From positions 1 through 64,000 of the forward strand of contig JBBIKC010000002.1 of NCBI GenBank assembly GCA_037445635.1: a DNA stretch of 64,000 nt. The letters are read 5' to 3'. A model generated the notes under the pieces. It had not been told where the DNA came from, ran no database searches, and was given only the letters and a program-made list of their open reading frames with translations. The DNA is from JBFMCC01 sp037445635 (GTDB lineage Bacteria; Chloroflexota; Anaerolineae; Anaerolineales; Villigracilaceae). Position numbers and translations under genes: made by a program. Within the stretch, counting starts at the first letter, position 1. Every line of letters begins with the position of its first letter. Positions 39,732-48,027 of the stretch are shown piece by piece.

Positions 39732-40289
39732 ATGCAGGCCACCAAGATTCTCCAGGGCGAACAGGTGCTCATCGAAAAATTCCTGGCCGCGTTTGCGCTG
39801 GGCACGACCGCCGCCGCGCAGAGCAGGCCGGTGAAGCCTGGCTTTTTCATCTACGCCGTCAATTTCATCAATGGGTTCATCGAAGGGAGTTATTTCAAAA
39901 AGGAAGAAGCGCTCTTGAAATCCCTGGAGGAGAACGGTCTGACCGCCGAGCATGGGCCCCTTGCGGCGATGTTCAACGAGATCAAACAGAGCCACGACTT
40001 GAGCCGCGACATGCTCTCCGCCGCGCGGCAGTGGCAGGAAGGCGACGCGGATGGCCGCACGGACCTCGTCTGGACTGCCAGCACTTACACCTCCCTCCTG
40101 CGCCGGCACATTGACCGCGCCCGCAGTATGATCTTTCCGCTGGCCGAGCAACTGATTTCAATGGACGACCAGTACAAGATCGCCGAGGCGTTCAATCACA
40201 TCGTCTTCGAGGGGACCGAAGTCAAGCCTGTCGAGCAGTACGAGAAGATTGTCGTCGAATTGCAGAATGATGCGGATGAGTGGAAATGA
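39732..40289 (+). CDS. Degenerate hemerythrin-like four-helix protein
   Basis: A 185-residue all-helical protein that follows the hemerythrin (HHE) domain throughout: LQGEQVLIEKFLAA, FKKEEALLKSLEENGLTAEH, GPLAAMFNEI and YTSLLRRHIDRARSMIFPLA. Several usual metal ligands are changed: the first EH is EQ, the HxxxE histidine is Tyr, the EH in helix 3 is EI, and the final HIxxE is HIDRA. Metal binding is therefore doubtful and it may be a sensor or structural relative. Length is typical. Confidence 0.7.
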   Translation: MQATKILQGEQVLIEKFLAAFALGTTAAAQSRPVKPGFFIYAVNFINGFIEGSYFKKEEALLKSLEENGLTAEHGPLAAMFNEIKQSHDLSRDMLSAARQWQEGDADGRTDLVWTASTYTSLLRRHIDRARSMIFPLAEQLISMDDQYKIAEAFNHIVFEGTEVKPVEQYEKIVVELQNDADEWK

Positions 40290-40775
40290 GGTTGCGGCAC
40301 GCTTTGTTGCCCCGCTTTGCTACGGTCGTGCTTATTGAAGTATGGTCTTCTCAAAGTCGCTGGACGAATCCCCGTCTTGGTAGCGCGGCCTTAACGCGAA
40401 TTGCGCGAAGGGGGCGAATTCCGCGAACGCTTGAGAAAATTCGCGTATTTCGCTCTTTTCGCGCCATTCGCGTTGAGAAATGCCTGACTTTGAGAAAGCC
40501 ATACTTATTGAAGAGGGTGTGCTTGAAAGTTTTTTAATACTCTGTTAGAATTCCAAAGAACCTAACAATATTGAAAGCTATTTTTGTCTCCCTGGCAGGC
40601 TGTTCGGCAATTTGCAAATATTGCCTTCGCTGCCCAAACAATCGGTACGTATGAAGTGAGACCCCCTGACTATGCAAGCGGATTTGATGTGCTTCCCCAC
40701 CAACCTTATAATCCCGGGGAATCTTAGCGCGCGGAGTCTCCTCCCGCTCGCGTGCATTTCAGTCAAGTTGGCCTC
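40290..40775. promoter_or_regulatory. Gene-free region with an inverted repeat and two promoters
   Basis: No gene is visible. 40390-40480 is a CGCGAA/TTCGCG dispersed inverted repeat. Promoter 1 is TTGAAA (40523-40528), 17 bases, TAGAAT (40546-40551). Promoter 2 is TTGATG (40684-40689), 17 bases, TATAAT (40707-40712). Both point to the Thr/Pro-rich protein gene at 40776. Confidence 0.6.
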
Positions 40776-41954
40776 ATGAACAGATCCAATATAGCGCGAG
40801 GGCAGCCTCGTTTTCCAAGAATCGCCCAAATTGCGCTGGGGGTCGTAATCGGCGGCGCCTATGCGCTTCTTATCCTGCAATTCCAGCGCCCGGCAACCCG
40901 TATCCCGGAGAGATATGAAGTCTCGGTGAATGTTGGCCCTGCGGTCGACGCGGCGTCTCCCGATCGGCCAACCAGTTCCACCCAGGAAATTGTCATCGGC
41001 ATGAACAACGCGATTCTCTACATGCCCTACGATGCGATTAGCGCGGTTGGTACGGTTTCGATGATTGCGCGTTTTCCGAATTCTTTCTCAATTGCCGGCG
41101 AGGCATGGAATCGACCGATTATCGTTGATATTGTGTTCAGGGATGAGTCGGGAGCAGCGGACGACCATTTAACCCTGCTGAAACCTGCGCAACTCTGCTT
41201 TGTCCTCTCCCCTGAAGGCTGGCAGGCGTACTCACAATCTCCGAACGACTTCGAGGTTCAATATTATGCCGATGAGGCAAATCCCTCTCGATGGGTCCCT
41301 CTTCCGCTCACAGCAGTTCCCGAACGTTATCATCTTTGCGGCGAGACTACCCACCTTTCGACATTTGGCCTTGCAGTCAGGAAAACGGTCTTGACGCCGG
41401 TTACGGGTTCGACGCCGATGATCTATGAAGTGGAGGCTTCCGCTACTTCCACGCTAACACCGTTGCCGACGCCAACTCCGCTTCCCAACACAAGCGTGTC
41501 CAGGAATACGCCTACCCAGACGCCAAGCCCGCTCCCTACCAGCACGCCTACACCTCTGCCTACGCGTACACCCACCTCGACGAGCACACCTCTGCCTACG
41601 CGTACACCCACCCCCACGTCTACGCCTTTGCCTACGAATACGCCTGTCCCGACGGCGACTGATACACCAGAACTTCCGACGGATACACCAGAACCTCCGA
41701 CGGATACACCAGAACCTCCGACGGATACACCAGAACCTCCGACAGATACAGAACCTCCCCCTCCGACGGAGCCCCCCACAGATCCCCCGACGGAGCCCCC
41801 CACGGATCCTCCCACGGATCCCCCTGCGTTTGCCGCCTCGTTCTTTGGCGACGCCCTGCATGGATCTGAGGGGCTGGCACCGTTTCTTATTTTCATCGCC
41901 CCGCTCGCGTTCTCGGGATTGCTGTTCCTGTCTGCGGGCTGGCCCGAGAACTAG
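40776..41954 (+). CDS. Thr/Pro-rich cell-surface protein, membrane anchored at both ends
   Basis: A 392-residue protein with an N-terminal helix (about 14-34), an exported beta-rich domain (about 45-215) and a long Thr/Pro linker (about 225-350). The linker is built from TPTPLPT, TDTPEPP and TEPPTDPP units, and a C-terminal hydrophobic helix (FLIFIAPLAFSGLLFL) ends GWPEN. Such linkers usually span an envelope or carry glycans. No enzyme motif is seen. The ATG at 40776 is chosen over 40752 because it gives a normal signal-anchor start. Confidence 0.75.
   Translation: MNRSNIARGQPRFPRIAQIALGVVIGGAYALLILQFQRPATRIPERYEVSVNVGPAVDAASPDRPTSSTQEIVIGMNNAILYMPYDAISAVGTVSMIARFPNSFSIAGEAWNRPIIVDIVFRDESGAADDHLTLLKPAQLCFVLSPEGWQAYSQSPNDFEVQYYADEANPSRWVPLPLTAVPERYHLCGETTHLSTFGLAVRKTVLTPVTGSTPMIYEVEASATSTLTPLPTPTPLPNTSVSRNTPTQTPSPLPTSTPTPLPTRTPTSTSTPLPTRTPTPTSTPLPTNTPVPTATDTPELPTDTPEPPTDTPEPPTDTPEPPTDTEPPPPTEPPTDPPTEPPTDPPTDPPAFAASFFGDALHGSEGLAPFLIFIAPLAFSGLLFLSAGWPEN
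41661..41744 (+). repeat. Four tandem 21-bp units inside the Thr/Pro linker
   Basis: The unit GATACACCAGAACCTCCGAC(G) is repeated four times (starts 41661, 41682, 41703, 41724) and encodes DTPEPPT. Near-identical DNA suggests recent slippage and length variation. Confidence 0.9.
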
Positions 41955-42038
41955 CCTGACCCCCGACCTGATGAATGCGACCTCGGCCGCGGTTTGGTGG
42001 GATTACAAATCTTTGCCGCGTACGTTTTGATTAAACAA

Positions 42039-42075
42039 GACCGATGACATCGCAAGTCATCGGTCTCTTCTTGAA
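42039..42075. terminator. Bidirectional terminator
   Basis: GACCGATGAC (42039-42048) pairs with GTCATCGGTC (42056-42065), with TCTTCTTG on the plus side and TTGTTT on the minus side. It serves the surface-protein gene and the small minus-strand gene at 42076. Confidence 0.8.
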
Positions 42076-42204
42076 TCATTTCTTACTCTTCGCCGATTTA
42101 TAACTCAGAAAATACGTCAGCACCGCGATCACGATGCCGATGCCTCCGCCATACATGAGCAGGTTGGACTCTCCATCATACAAAACGACTTCGCGGTGAA
42201 ACAT
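42076..42204 (-). CDS. Small single-pass membrane protein (42 aa)
   Basis: A 42-residue frame: a short polar start, MYGGGIGIVIAVLTYFLSYK as one transmembrane helix, then a basic tail SAKSKK. Start could be at 42204 or at the internal ATG (42156), which has GGAGAG about 12 bases upstream. It ends right before the shared terminator, which supports a real transcript. Unknown function. Confidence 0.5.
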   Translation of the reverse strand: MFHREVVLYDGESNLLMYGGGIGIVIAVLTYFLSYKSAKSKK

Positions 42205-42350
42205 TTAATTGCTGTATGAAAGCCGCGCTGCGACATTAAAAACCCAAACCGCCTGGGCTTGCCCGAGCCGTCGGCGGTTTGTAGAGGAGAATGCATTTGT
42301 AATTTTACATAGGCACTTAAATGCTTCCTGAATTTCACTTAAGGGCGGGA

Positions 42351-42968
42351 TTAGAGAATTGCGCCCCGAATTTGCTCGATTGTGACGGGCCCCTCGCGCA
42401 GGATGACCGGCTCCGCGCCCGTGCAGTCCACCACCGTGGAGGCGACTCCACCGGGCGTCTCGCCTCCATCCAGGACGAGGGGGATGCGCCCGTTTAATTG
42501 AGCGAGGACTGCCTCCGCGCGCCGCGCGTTCTCCCCGCCTGAACGATTCGCAGAAGTGACCGCCATCGGGCCCGCGGCGCGCAGTAACCTCCGCGCTACG
42601 GGATGGTCGGGCACGCGCACGCCCACGGTGGCGGTGGCGGAGACGGCCTCGGGCAGGCCCGCGCGTTTGGGGACGACCAGGGTCAGGGGTCCGGGCCAGA
42701 AACGGGCGGCGAGGCGGTGCGCCATCTCGGGCACGTCCGCGGCGGCTTTGTCGAGGTCGGCCGCGTCCCAGATCAGAATCGGGATCGCTTTTTCGGGCGG
42801 GCGTTCCTTTGCGACGTAGATGGATGCAATCGCGTCTCCATCGTGCGCCAGCGCGCCGAGGCCGTAGATGGTGTCGGTGGGAAAGGCAACCAGCCCGCCG
42901 CCGCGCAGGATTTCGAGGGCGCGCGGGATGGCGCGCGGGTCGGTGGCCGGGAGGACTTCTGTTTTCAC
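42351..42968 (-). CDS. tsaC: Threonylcarbamoyl-AMP synthase
   Basis: A 205-residue Sua5/YciO/YrdC-family protein. GGLVAFPTDTIYGLGALA, the basic KERP stretch and AVTSANRSGGE mark the nucleotide and threonine pocket. It makes the threonylcarbamoyl-AMP used for tRNA t6A37. There is no C-terminal Sua5 domain, so it is the short TsaC form. Its start overlaps the prmC stop by 4 bases, so the two are coupled. Confidence 0.92.
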   Translation of the reverse strand: MKTEVLPATDPRAIPRALEILRGGGLVAFPTDTIYGLGALAHDGDAIASIYVAKERPPEKAIPILIWDAADLDKAAADVPEMAHRLAARFWPGPLTLVVPKRAGLPEAVSATATVGVRVPDHPVARRLLRAAGPMAVTSANRSGGENARRAEAVLAQLNGRIPLVLDGGETPGGVASTVVDCTGAEPVILREGPVTIEQIRGAIL

Positions 42969-43819
42969 AGTTCGATTTTAACCAGGCGGTCTTTCCCTGA
43001 AAGGTCGCGGTGCAGGCTGATGCGGGCGCGGTCGAAATGATCGTAAACCAGGGAAAGGGTCTTGAGGCCCTCACCGGCTTCGATCTCCAGCAGAATCATC
43101 CCGCCCGGGGCCAGCCAGCGCGGCGCGATCTTCAGCAACTGGCGCACGAGACTCAGGCCGTCGCGGCCGCCGTCGAGAGCGAGCGTGGGTTCGCGGCCGT
43201 AGATCGGAAGCGTGTGCAGGGTCTTGGTGGGGATGTAGGGCAGGTTGGCGCAGATCAGGTCGAAGTGACTCTCGGTGGGCAGAGGGTGGGTGTGAGGCGG
43301 CAGGAGGTCGCAGCGCACGAAATCTATGCGCCTGGCGGCGCGGTGTTTGCGGGCGTTCTGGCGGGCGACTTTTAGCGCGGGCAGGGACATGTCCGTGGCG
43401 AGCACGCGCAGGTCGTGCACCTCTGCCGCCAGCGAGACGGCAATACAGCCCGAGCCTGTGCCGATGTCAATGGCGCGGCGGCGGGAAGGATGGTTCTGTA
43501 ACCAGACAATGGCATGTTCAACCAATAACTCCGTCTCTGGCCGCGGGATGAGCACATCGGGCGTCACGATGAAATCGCGGCCGAAGAATTCCCAGCGGCC
43601 AAGCACGTAGGGCAGGGGTGTGCCCGCCGTCAGCCGGGAGAGGGCCTTTTCAATGGAGTCAATCTGGGCGTCGGTGAGGCGCGTTTCGGGATGCGCCAGC
43701 AGGCGCGTGCGCGGCTTGTTCAGGATGTGTGCAAGCAGGACCTGCGCGTCCAATTCGGGCGTGTCGGTCAGCCCGCGCAGGCGTTCGGCGATGTCGCCCA
43801 GTTTCCTGCCGACGATCAT
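42965..43819 (-). CDS. prmC: Release factor glutamine methyltransferase
   Basis: A 284-residue class I methyltransferase that methylates the GGQ glutamine of RF1/RF2. An N-terminal helical domain (1-75) precedes the AdoMet site DIGTGSGCIAVSLA (118-131). The glutamine-binding motif reads NLPY (192-195) instead of the usual NPPY. The ATG at 43819 gives the normal length; the longer upstream frame runs into the permease gene and is rejected. prfA, encoding the substrate, lies in the same minus-strand block. Confidence 0.92.
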   Translation of the reverse strand: MIVGRKLGDIAERLRGLTDTPELDAQVLLAHILNKPRTRLLAHPETRLTDAQIDSIEKALSRLTAGTPLPYVLGRWEFFGRDFIVTPDVLIPRPETELLVEHAIVWLQNHPSRRRAIDIGTGSGCIAVSLAAEVHDLRVLATDMSLPALKVARQNARKHRAARRIDFVRCDLLPPHTHPLPTESHFDLICANLPYIPTKTLHTLPIYGREPTLALDGGRDGLSLVRQLLKIAPRWLAPGGMILLEIEAGEGLKTLSLVYDHFDRARISLHRDLSGKDRLVKIEL

Positions 43820-43821
43820 GT

Positions 43822-44679
43822 CTAGTCTCCCATGCTCCCGAAGAGCATACGGTCGAGCAGGGTGCGCTGGAAGATGAGGAAGATGACGAAGACGGGAACG
43901 GACATGATGATCGCCAGCGAGCCGAGGTAACTCCACGGTTGCGCGCCGCCCGAATATTGAGTCTGCACGATGGCGTAGATGGACATGGCCAGCGTGACGT
44001 TGTCGGCCTTGTCCACGAACAGCCAGCCGAGGGTGAATTCGGAGTAGGCCATCAGGAAAGCGATCAACCCGGCGACCGCGACGGAGGGCAGAGCCAGCGG
44101 GAGGGTGATGTAGATGAACGAGGTGAAATGACCTGCGCCATCAAGGAAGGCCGCCTCCTCGATCTCTTTGGGAACAGCCTGGAACGCGGCGCGCATGTTC
44201 CAGATGCAGAAGGGCATGGCAAAGGCCGCGTAAACAATGACCAGCGCCATCAGCGTCGTCCGAATCTTCAAGAGACTGAGGAGGATATATAACGGCGTCA
44301 TGAACGCGACCGGCGGCAGGACGGCGGTCAGCAGGATGACGAACAGACCGGTCTGGCGCGCGGGGAAGCGGAAGCGCGCGAACGCGTAGGCCAGGCTCAT
44401 GCCGAGCAGGATGGCAACCAGCGCCGCGCCGAAGGAGACCAGCAGGCTGTTCTTGAGCAGGATTTCAAAATCCACCGATTGATAAGGCTGGTCGAGGACT
44501 TTCAGGAACGCGTCGAAGGACCAGATCTTGGGCAGGAGGCGGAACTCGGTTGGACGCCCTATCAGCGAACCGTCGAAGGCGAGGCGGATGACGCCCCAGA
44601 CGGGCAGGATGACGAAGAAGCCGACCACGGCCAGCGCGAGCTGCGTCACGAGTTGACGGAGGAAGGATATCTTACGCAT
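43822..44679 (-). CDS. Sugar ABC transporter permease, MalG type
   Basis: A 285-residue inner-membrane permease with six predicted helices. The EAA loop EEAAFLDGAGHFTSFIYITL then PLALP is the ATPase contact. Its start overlaps the stop of the fused permease gene by 8 bases, and prmC begins 2 bases after its stop. No solute-binding protein or ATPase gene is within the window, so the partners must be elsewhere. Confidence 0.9.
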   Translation of the reverse strand: MRKISFLRQLVTQLALAVVGFFVILPVWGVIRLAFDGSLIGRPTEFRLLPKIWSFDAFLKVLDQPYQSVDFEILLKNSLLVSFGAALVAILLGMSLAYAFARFRFPARQTGLFVILLTAVLPPVAFMTPLYILLSLLKIRTTLMALVIVYAAFAMPFCIWNMRAAFQAVPKEIEEAAFLDGAGHFTSFIYITLPLALPSVAVAGLIAFLMAYSEFTLGWLFVDKADNVTLAMSIYAIVQTQYSGGAQPWSYLGSLAIIMSVPVFVIFLIFQRTLLDRMLFGSMGD

Positions 44680-46804
44680 AGGTCACTCCTTCGCCTGCCT
44701 TGCTCCAGCGGTTGAAAAGCGCAACAAAGATCATCAGGCAGATGACGGTGATGATGTTAATGACCGCCGAGACGGCAAATAGTCCGCCCGGCACGTTGCT
44801 GTATCCAACGTTTGGATTGAAAACGTTATAGGATAATGTCGCAAGCGTGGCGTCCTGGAAGTAGTAAGTTTGAAAAAGGTAGAACTGGTTGAAGGCGAAG
44901 ATACCGCGCACGATCAACGCGGGGACGAGAAGCGGAGTCAACAGCGGCCAGGTGACCGCGCGGAAGGCCTGCCAGGAGTTGGCGCCGTCAATGGCGGCCG
45001 CGTCGAAGACATCCTGCGGAATCGTTTTCAAGCCTGTACTGGCGGCCAGCATCATGAACGGGAATCCGTACCACATGGCCGGGAGCAGGAAGGCGATCAG
45101 CCACAGGCTGGGGCTAGTGTCCAGATTCTGAACGAACGCGGCAAAAATGGAGTCTGGCCCGAATTTGTTGGCCGCGAGGTAGAGCCAGCCCCAGTCTGTG
45201 ATAAAGATATTCAACCACATCTGCGCACCGATCAATTCAGGAATGGCCCACGGCAAAATAAACAATGCCTGCCAGTACTTTCCCAAACGCACGCCGCGTT
45301 GCCAGAGCAATAGTGCCACCGCGAGGCCGAGTCCGCTTTGGAGCAATACGGAGAGCACGGTCCACATCACGTTGAAGAAGAGGATGCTCCAAGTGGAGCC
45401 GCCGCTGATGAATCTGAAGACAGGCCAATAGGAGTTCAGTCCCGTGAAATTGACCCGGTTGGAGCGCGTTTCGATGTCGAAGTCCTGAGTGGGAGTTTGG
45501 CCTGTCAGTCCCTCTTGAACGGCGCGCCAGATTCCGCCGTTGAGGCCGTCGCGCAGGGAGGCGGTGTTGAAGTCGGTCATTGAAATCAGGAATTGGAAGA
45601 CCAGCGGGAAAAGCGTGAGCAGGGCAAAAGCGACCAATCCCGGCACGAGCCAGGGCAACGCGCGGCGCGTATCGGTCTTTGCGGCCGCGGGCGCGGATTT
45701 GCGCGCTGGCCACCATTCCCTGGCGGATTCCCACAGAGTCAATATTCCTTCGCCCGCGGAGAGTGCCAGCGGCGCAGTGACGATCAGGATGTATTGCGGC
45801 CACTTGGTGCGCCAGAGCAGGAGCACGGCCAGTTCGAGCAACAGCCAGACTCCGAAAACGCTTTCTCTCTTCCACATCCGCTGAAAACCGACCACAGCCA
45901 AAAGAGCGATAAAGGTGTCGGCAAGGATGAGGAAGGCCGAGTTCTGATCCCACGGCACGGACATGCTCAGCCAGTTTAATTGTTGCCAAAGAGGGAAGCC
46001 TGCGTTGGTCACATTTGAGTTGGTCGTTGTGTTCTGGACTGCGGCGAGGGTCTCTTTGATCCTGCCGATCGGGTCGGGCCATAAAAACGGATTGGCGGCG
46101 AAGAAGACGGCGAGGGAGATCACCCCCCAAACTAATGCCGCCTTGTAAAAACGACTAAAGTCGTTACTGTGTTTGGATGTAATGAACCAGTCGAGCAAAA
46201 TTGCGAAGCCGACTGTGCCGTGCAGGAACTTCGAGTCCGCGGCGAGTCCGAGCAGGACGGCAGAGCCGATCAGCCAGCCGGTTTGTTTTTTCTTTTTGTA
46301 TTGCACATAAGCCAATACCGTGCTCAAGCTGAGCAGCGCGGAGAGGCCGTCCAGCATGATCTGGCTGGTGTATTTGATGGTCCATGAATGGACGGCCAGC
46401 ATCAGTCCGCCCAGCGGGTTGACGAGAGACAACAGGCCCGCGGTCAATGTGCCGAAGACGGCTGCCTCGGTCCGCCCCGCGCGGAGGTGATCCTCGGGCA
46501 GGGACTTGGCGGGGGCGGCGGTGATGTCCACATCCGCGGCCAGCGGTTGTTCGGGCAGATTGAGAAAGGCTATCCCATAGGCGATCTTGGCAAGCGGTGG
46601 ATGCTCGGGACGATAGTTCGCGTCCAGAAAGCCGCGCCAGTCCGAGGTTCGAATGAGGTGCGCAAATTCCTGTCCGGCGCGCAGGTAATCGTCCTCGTCG
46701 AAGTCAATCGGGAGCAGGGATGCAGCGCGGGTGCGCAGGGCCCAGGCGGTGGCAACGATCAGGAGAACGGCGAGCAGTTTGAGGGGGAGTCGGAAGCGGG
46801 CCAT
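44672..46804 (-). CDS. Fusion of a GT-C (PMT/ArnT-like) glycosyltransferase and a MalF-type sugar permease
   Basis: A 710-residue membrane protein with two parts. Residues 1 to about 380 look like a dolichyl-phosphate-mannosyltransferase-like GT-C enzyme: the first-loop acidic motif FDEDDY (35-40), EHPPLAK (67-73), then many helices. From about 383, WLVPGLVAFALLTLFPLVFQ begins a complete MalF-like permease with the EAA loop FDAAAIDGANSWQAFRAVTW. The MalG partner overlaps its end. The fusion is one unbroken frame. It might glycosylate or sense a lipid-linked sugar and handle transport together; this is inference. Confidence 0.82.
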   Translation of the reverse strand: MARFRLPLKLLAVLLIVATAWALRTRAASLLPIDFDEDDYLRAGQEFAHLIRTSDWRGFLDANYRPEHPPLAKIAYGIAFLNLPEQPLAADVDITAAPAKSLPEDHLRAGRTEAAVFGTLTAGLLSLVNPLGGLMLAVHSWTIKYTSQIMLDGLSALLSLSTVLAYVQYKKKKQTGWLIGSAVLLGLAADSKFLHGTVGFAILLDWFITSKHSNDFSRFYKAALVWGVISLAVFFAANPFLWPDPIGRIKETLAAVQNTTTNSNVTNAGFPLWQQLNWLSMSVPWDQNSAFLILADTFIALLAVVGFQRMWKRESVFGVWLLLELAVLLLWRTKWPQYILIVTAPLALSAGEGILTLWESAREWWPARKSAPAAAKTDTRRALPWLVPGLVAFALLTLFPLVFQFLISMTDFNTASLRDGLNGGIWRAVQEGLTGQTPTQDFDIETRSNRVNFTGLNSYWPVFRFISGGSTWSILFFNVMWTVLSVLLQSGLGLAVALLLWQRGVRLGKYWQALFILPWAIPELIGAQMWLNIFITDWGWLYLAANKFGPDSIFAAFVQNLDTSPSLWLIAFLLPAMWYGFPFMMLAASTGLKTIPQDVFDAAAIDGANSWQAFRAVTWPLLTPLLVPALIVRGIFAFNQFYLFQTYYFQDATLATLSYNVFNPNVGYSNVPGGLFAVSAVINIITVICLMIFVALFNRWSKAGEGVTYA

Positions 46805-46834
46805 AAAAATCAGGGCGACCCAATGAGGCCGCCC
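46805..46834 (-). terminator. Hairpin after prfA whose T-run touches the next start codon
   Basis: On the minus strand GGGCG (46834-46830) and CGCCC (46817-46813) pair across 12 bases and are followed by TGATTTTTATG, the ATG being the start of the fusion gene. The short stem makes termination uncertain. Confidence 0.4.
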
Positions 46835-46846
46835 GTCTCCTTTGCG

Positions 46847-47923
46847 TTATTCGTCGTCGTCCACACCGCTGGCGGCCAGGCGGCCTGCTTCGTCGCGGGT
46901 TGACAGTTCCTCGATGAATTGGTCAATATCGCCCGCCATGACAGCGGGCAGGTTGTATGATGAAACACCGATGCGGTGGTCGGTGACGCGGTTCTGGGGG
47001 TAGTTGTAGGTGCGGATCTTTTCGGAGCGTTCGCCCGTTCCCACCTGCAAGCGGCGTGTTTCCTCGACTTCGGAACGGCGCTTCTCCTCCTCGATTTCGT
47101 ACAGGCGGGCGCGCAGGATGGACATGGCGCGCAGTTTGTTCTGTAATTGCGAGCGTTCGTCCTGGCAGGCCACGACCATGCCTGTGGGTTTGTGATGAAT
47201 GCGCACAGCGGTGGAGTTCTTCTGCACGTTCTGTCCGCCCGCGCCGGAGGAGCGATAGACCTCGATCTCGAGGTCGGATTCGGGAATATCAATTTCCACT
47301 TCGTCCACTTCGGCCAGCACGGCAACCGTGGAAGTGGATGTGTGGATTCGTCCCGACGACTCGGTGACGGGCACGCGCTGGACGCGGTGCACGCCCGATT
47401 CGTATTTGAGTTTCGAGAACGCGCCCCTGCCTTTGATCTCGAAGATGATTTCCTTGTAACCGCCGATGCCGATCGGGCTTTCGGAGAGGATGTCGGTTTT
47501 CCAGCCCTGGCGGTCGGCGTAGCGCGTGTACATGCGGAACAGGTCGGCGGCGAACAGCGCGGCCTCGTCCCCGCCCGTCCCGGCGCGGATCTCGACGATG
47601 ACGTTCTTGTCGTCGCGCGGGTCTTTGGGGATGAGCAGGGATTTGATCTCGGACTCGAGCGCCTCGATGCGCGGACCCAGTTCTGCCACCTCGGCCTCGG
47701 CCAGGGCGCGCAGTTCCGCGTCCTGCTCGGACTCGAGGAGCGCGCGCGCTTCCTCGAGCGCCTTCAGCGCCTGACGGTATTCGCGCGCCTTCTCGACGAC
47801 GGGTTCGATCTCCAGTCGTTCTTTGTTCAATTCGGCCGCGCGCTGATAATTCCCGCCCGCATCCAGCAGTTCCTGTCCGATCTGTTCATAACGCGATTCA
47901 ATTCCAGCCAGTTTGTCGAGCAT
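46847..47923 (-). CDS. prfA: Peptide chain release factor 1
   Basis: A 358-residue class I release factor. The stop-codon reading motif is PVT (185-187, RF1-type PxT, not the SPF of RF2). The catalytic SSGAGGQNVQKN has GGQ at 229-231. The N-terminal coiled-coil domain and standard length are present. It recognises UAA and UAG and releases the peptide from the ribosome. prmC downstream encodes its methylase. A TATAAT about 80 bases upstream may give it a separate promoter. Confidence 0.96.
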   Translation of the reverse strand: MLDKLAGIESRYEQIGQELLDAGGNYQRAAELNKERLEIEPVVEKAREYRQALKALEEARALLESEQDAELRALAEAEVAELGPRIEALESEIKSLLIPKDPRDDKNVIVEIRAGTGGDEAALFAADLFRMYTRYADRQGWKTDILSESPIGIGGYKEIIFEIKGRGAFSKLKYESGVHRVQRVPVTESSGRIHTSTSTVAVLAEVDEVEIDIPESDLEIEVYRSSGAGGQNVQKNSTAVRIHHKPTGMVVACQDERSQLQNKLRAMSILRARLYEIEEEKRRSEVEETRRLQVGTGERSEKIRTYNYPQNRVTDHRIGVSSYNLPAVMAGDIDQFIEELSTRDEAGRLAASGVDDDE

Positions 47924-48004
47924 ACGTTCCTTTTTTGTGCCGCAGGATTAATCTTGCGGCACGAATGGCGCAAAATAGCGCGGCAACCTGCGCCGCGCTT
48001 CGGG

Positions 48005-48010
48005 ATTATA
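48005..48010 (-). promoter_or_regulatory. -10 element (GGTATAAT) upstream of prfA
   Basis: The minus strand reads GGTATAATCC about 80 bases before the prfA start, between it and the sulfatase-like gene. Confidence 0.45.
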
Positions 48011-48027
48011 CCATCCTGCCTCCTCGT

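Noticed and set aside
41661..41744. Evenly spaced 21-bp repeats that could be read as a tiny CRISPR array
   Set aside because: Units are directly tandem with no spacers, keep one reading frame and code for DTPEPPT in a surface protein linker.
43820..43936. N-terminal extension of prmC
   Set aside because: It overlaps the MalG gene in another frame and adds a non-conserved Arg/His-rich stretch; the ATG at 43819 gives family length.
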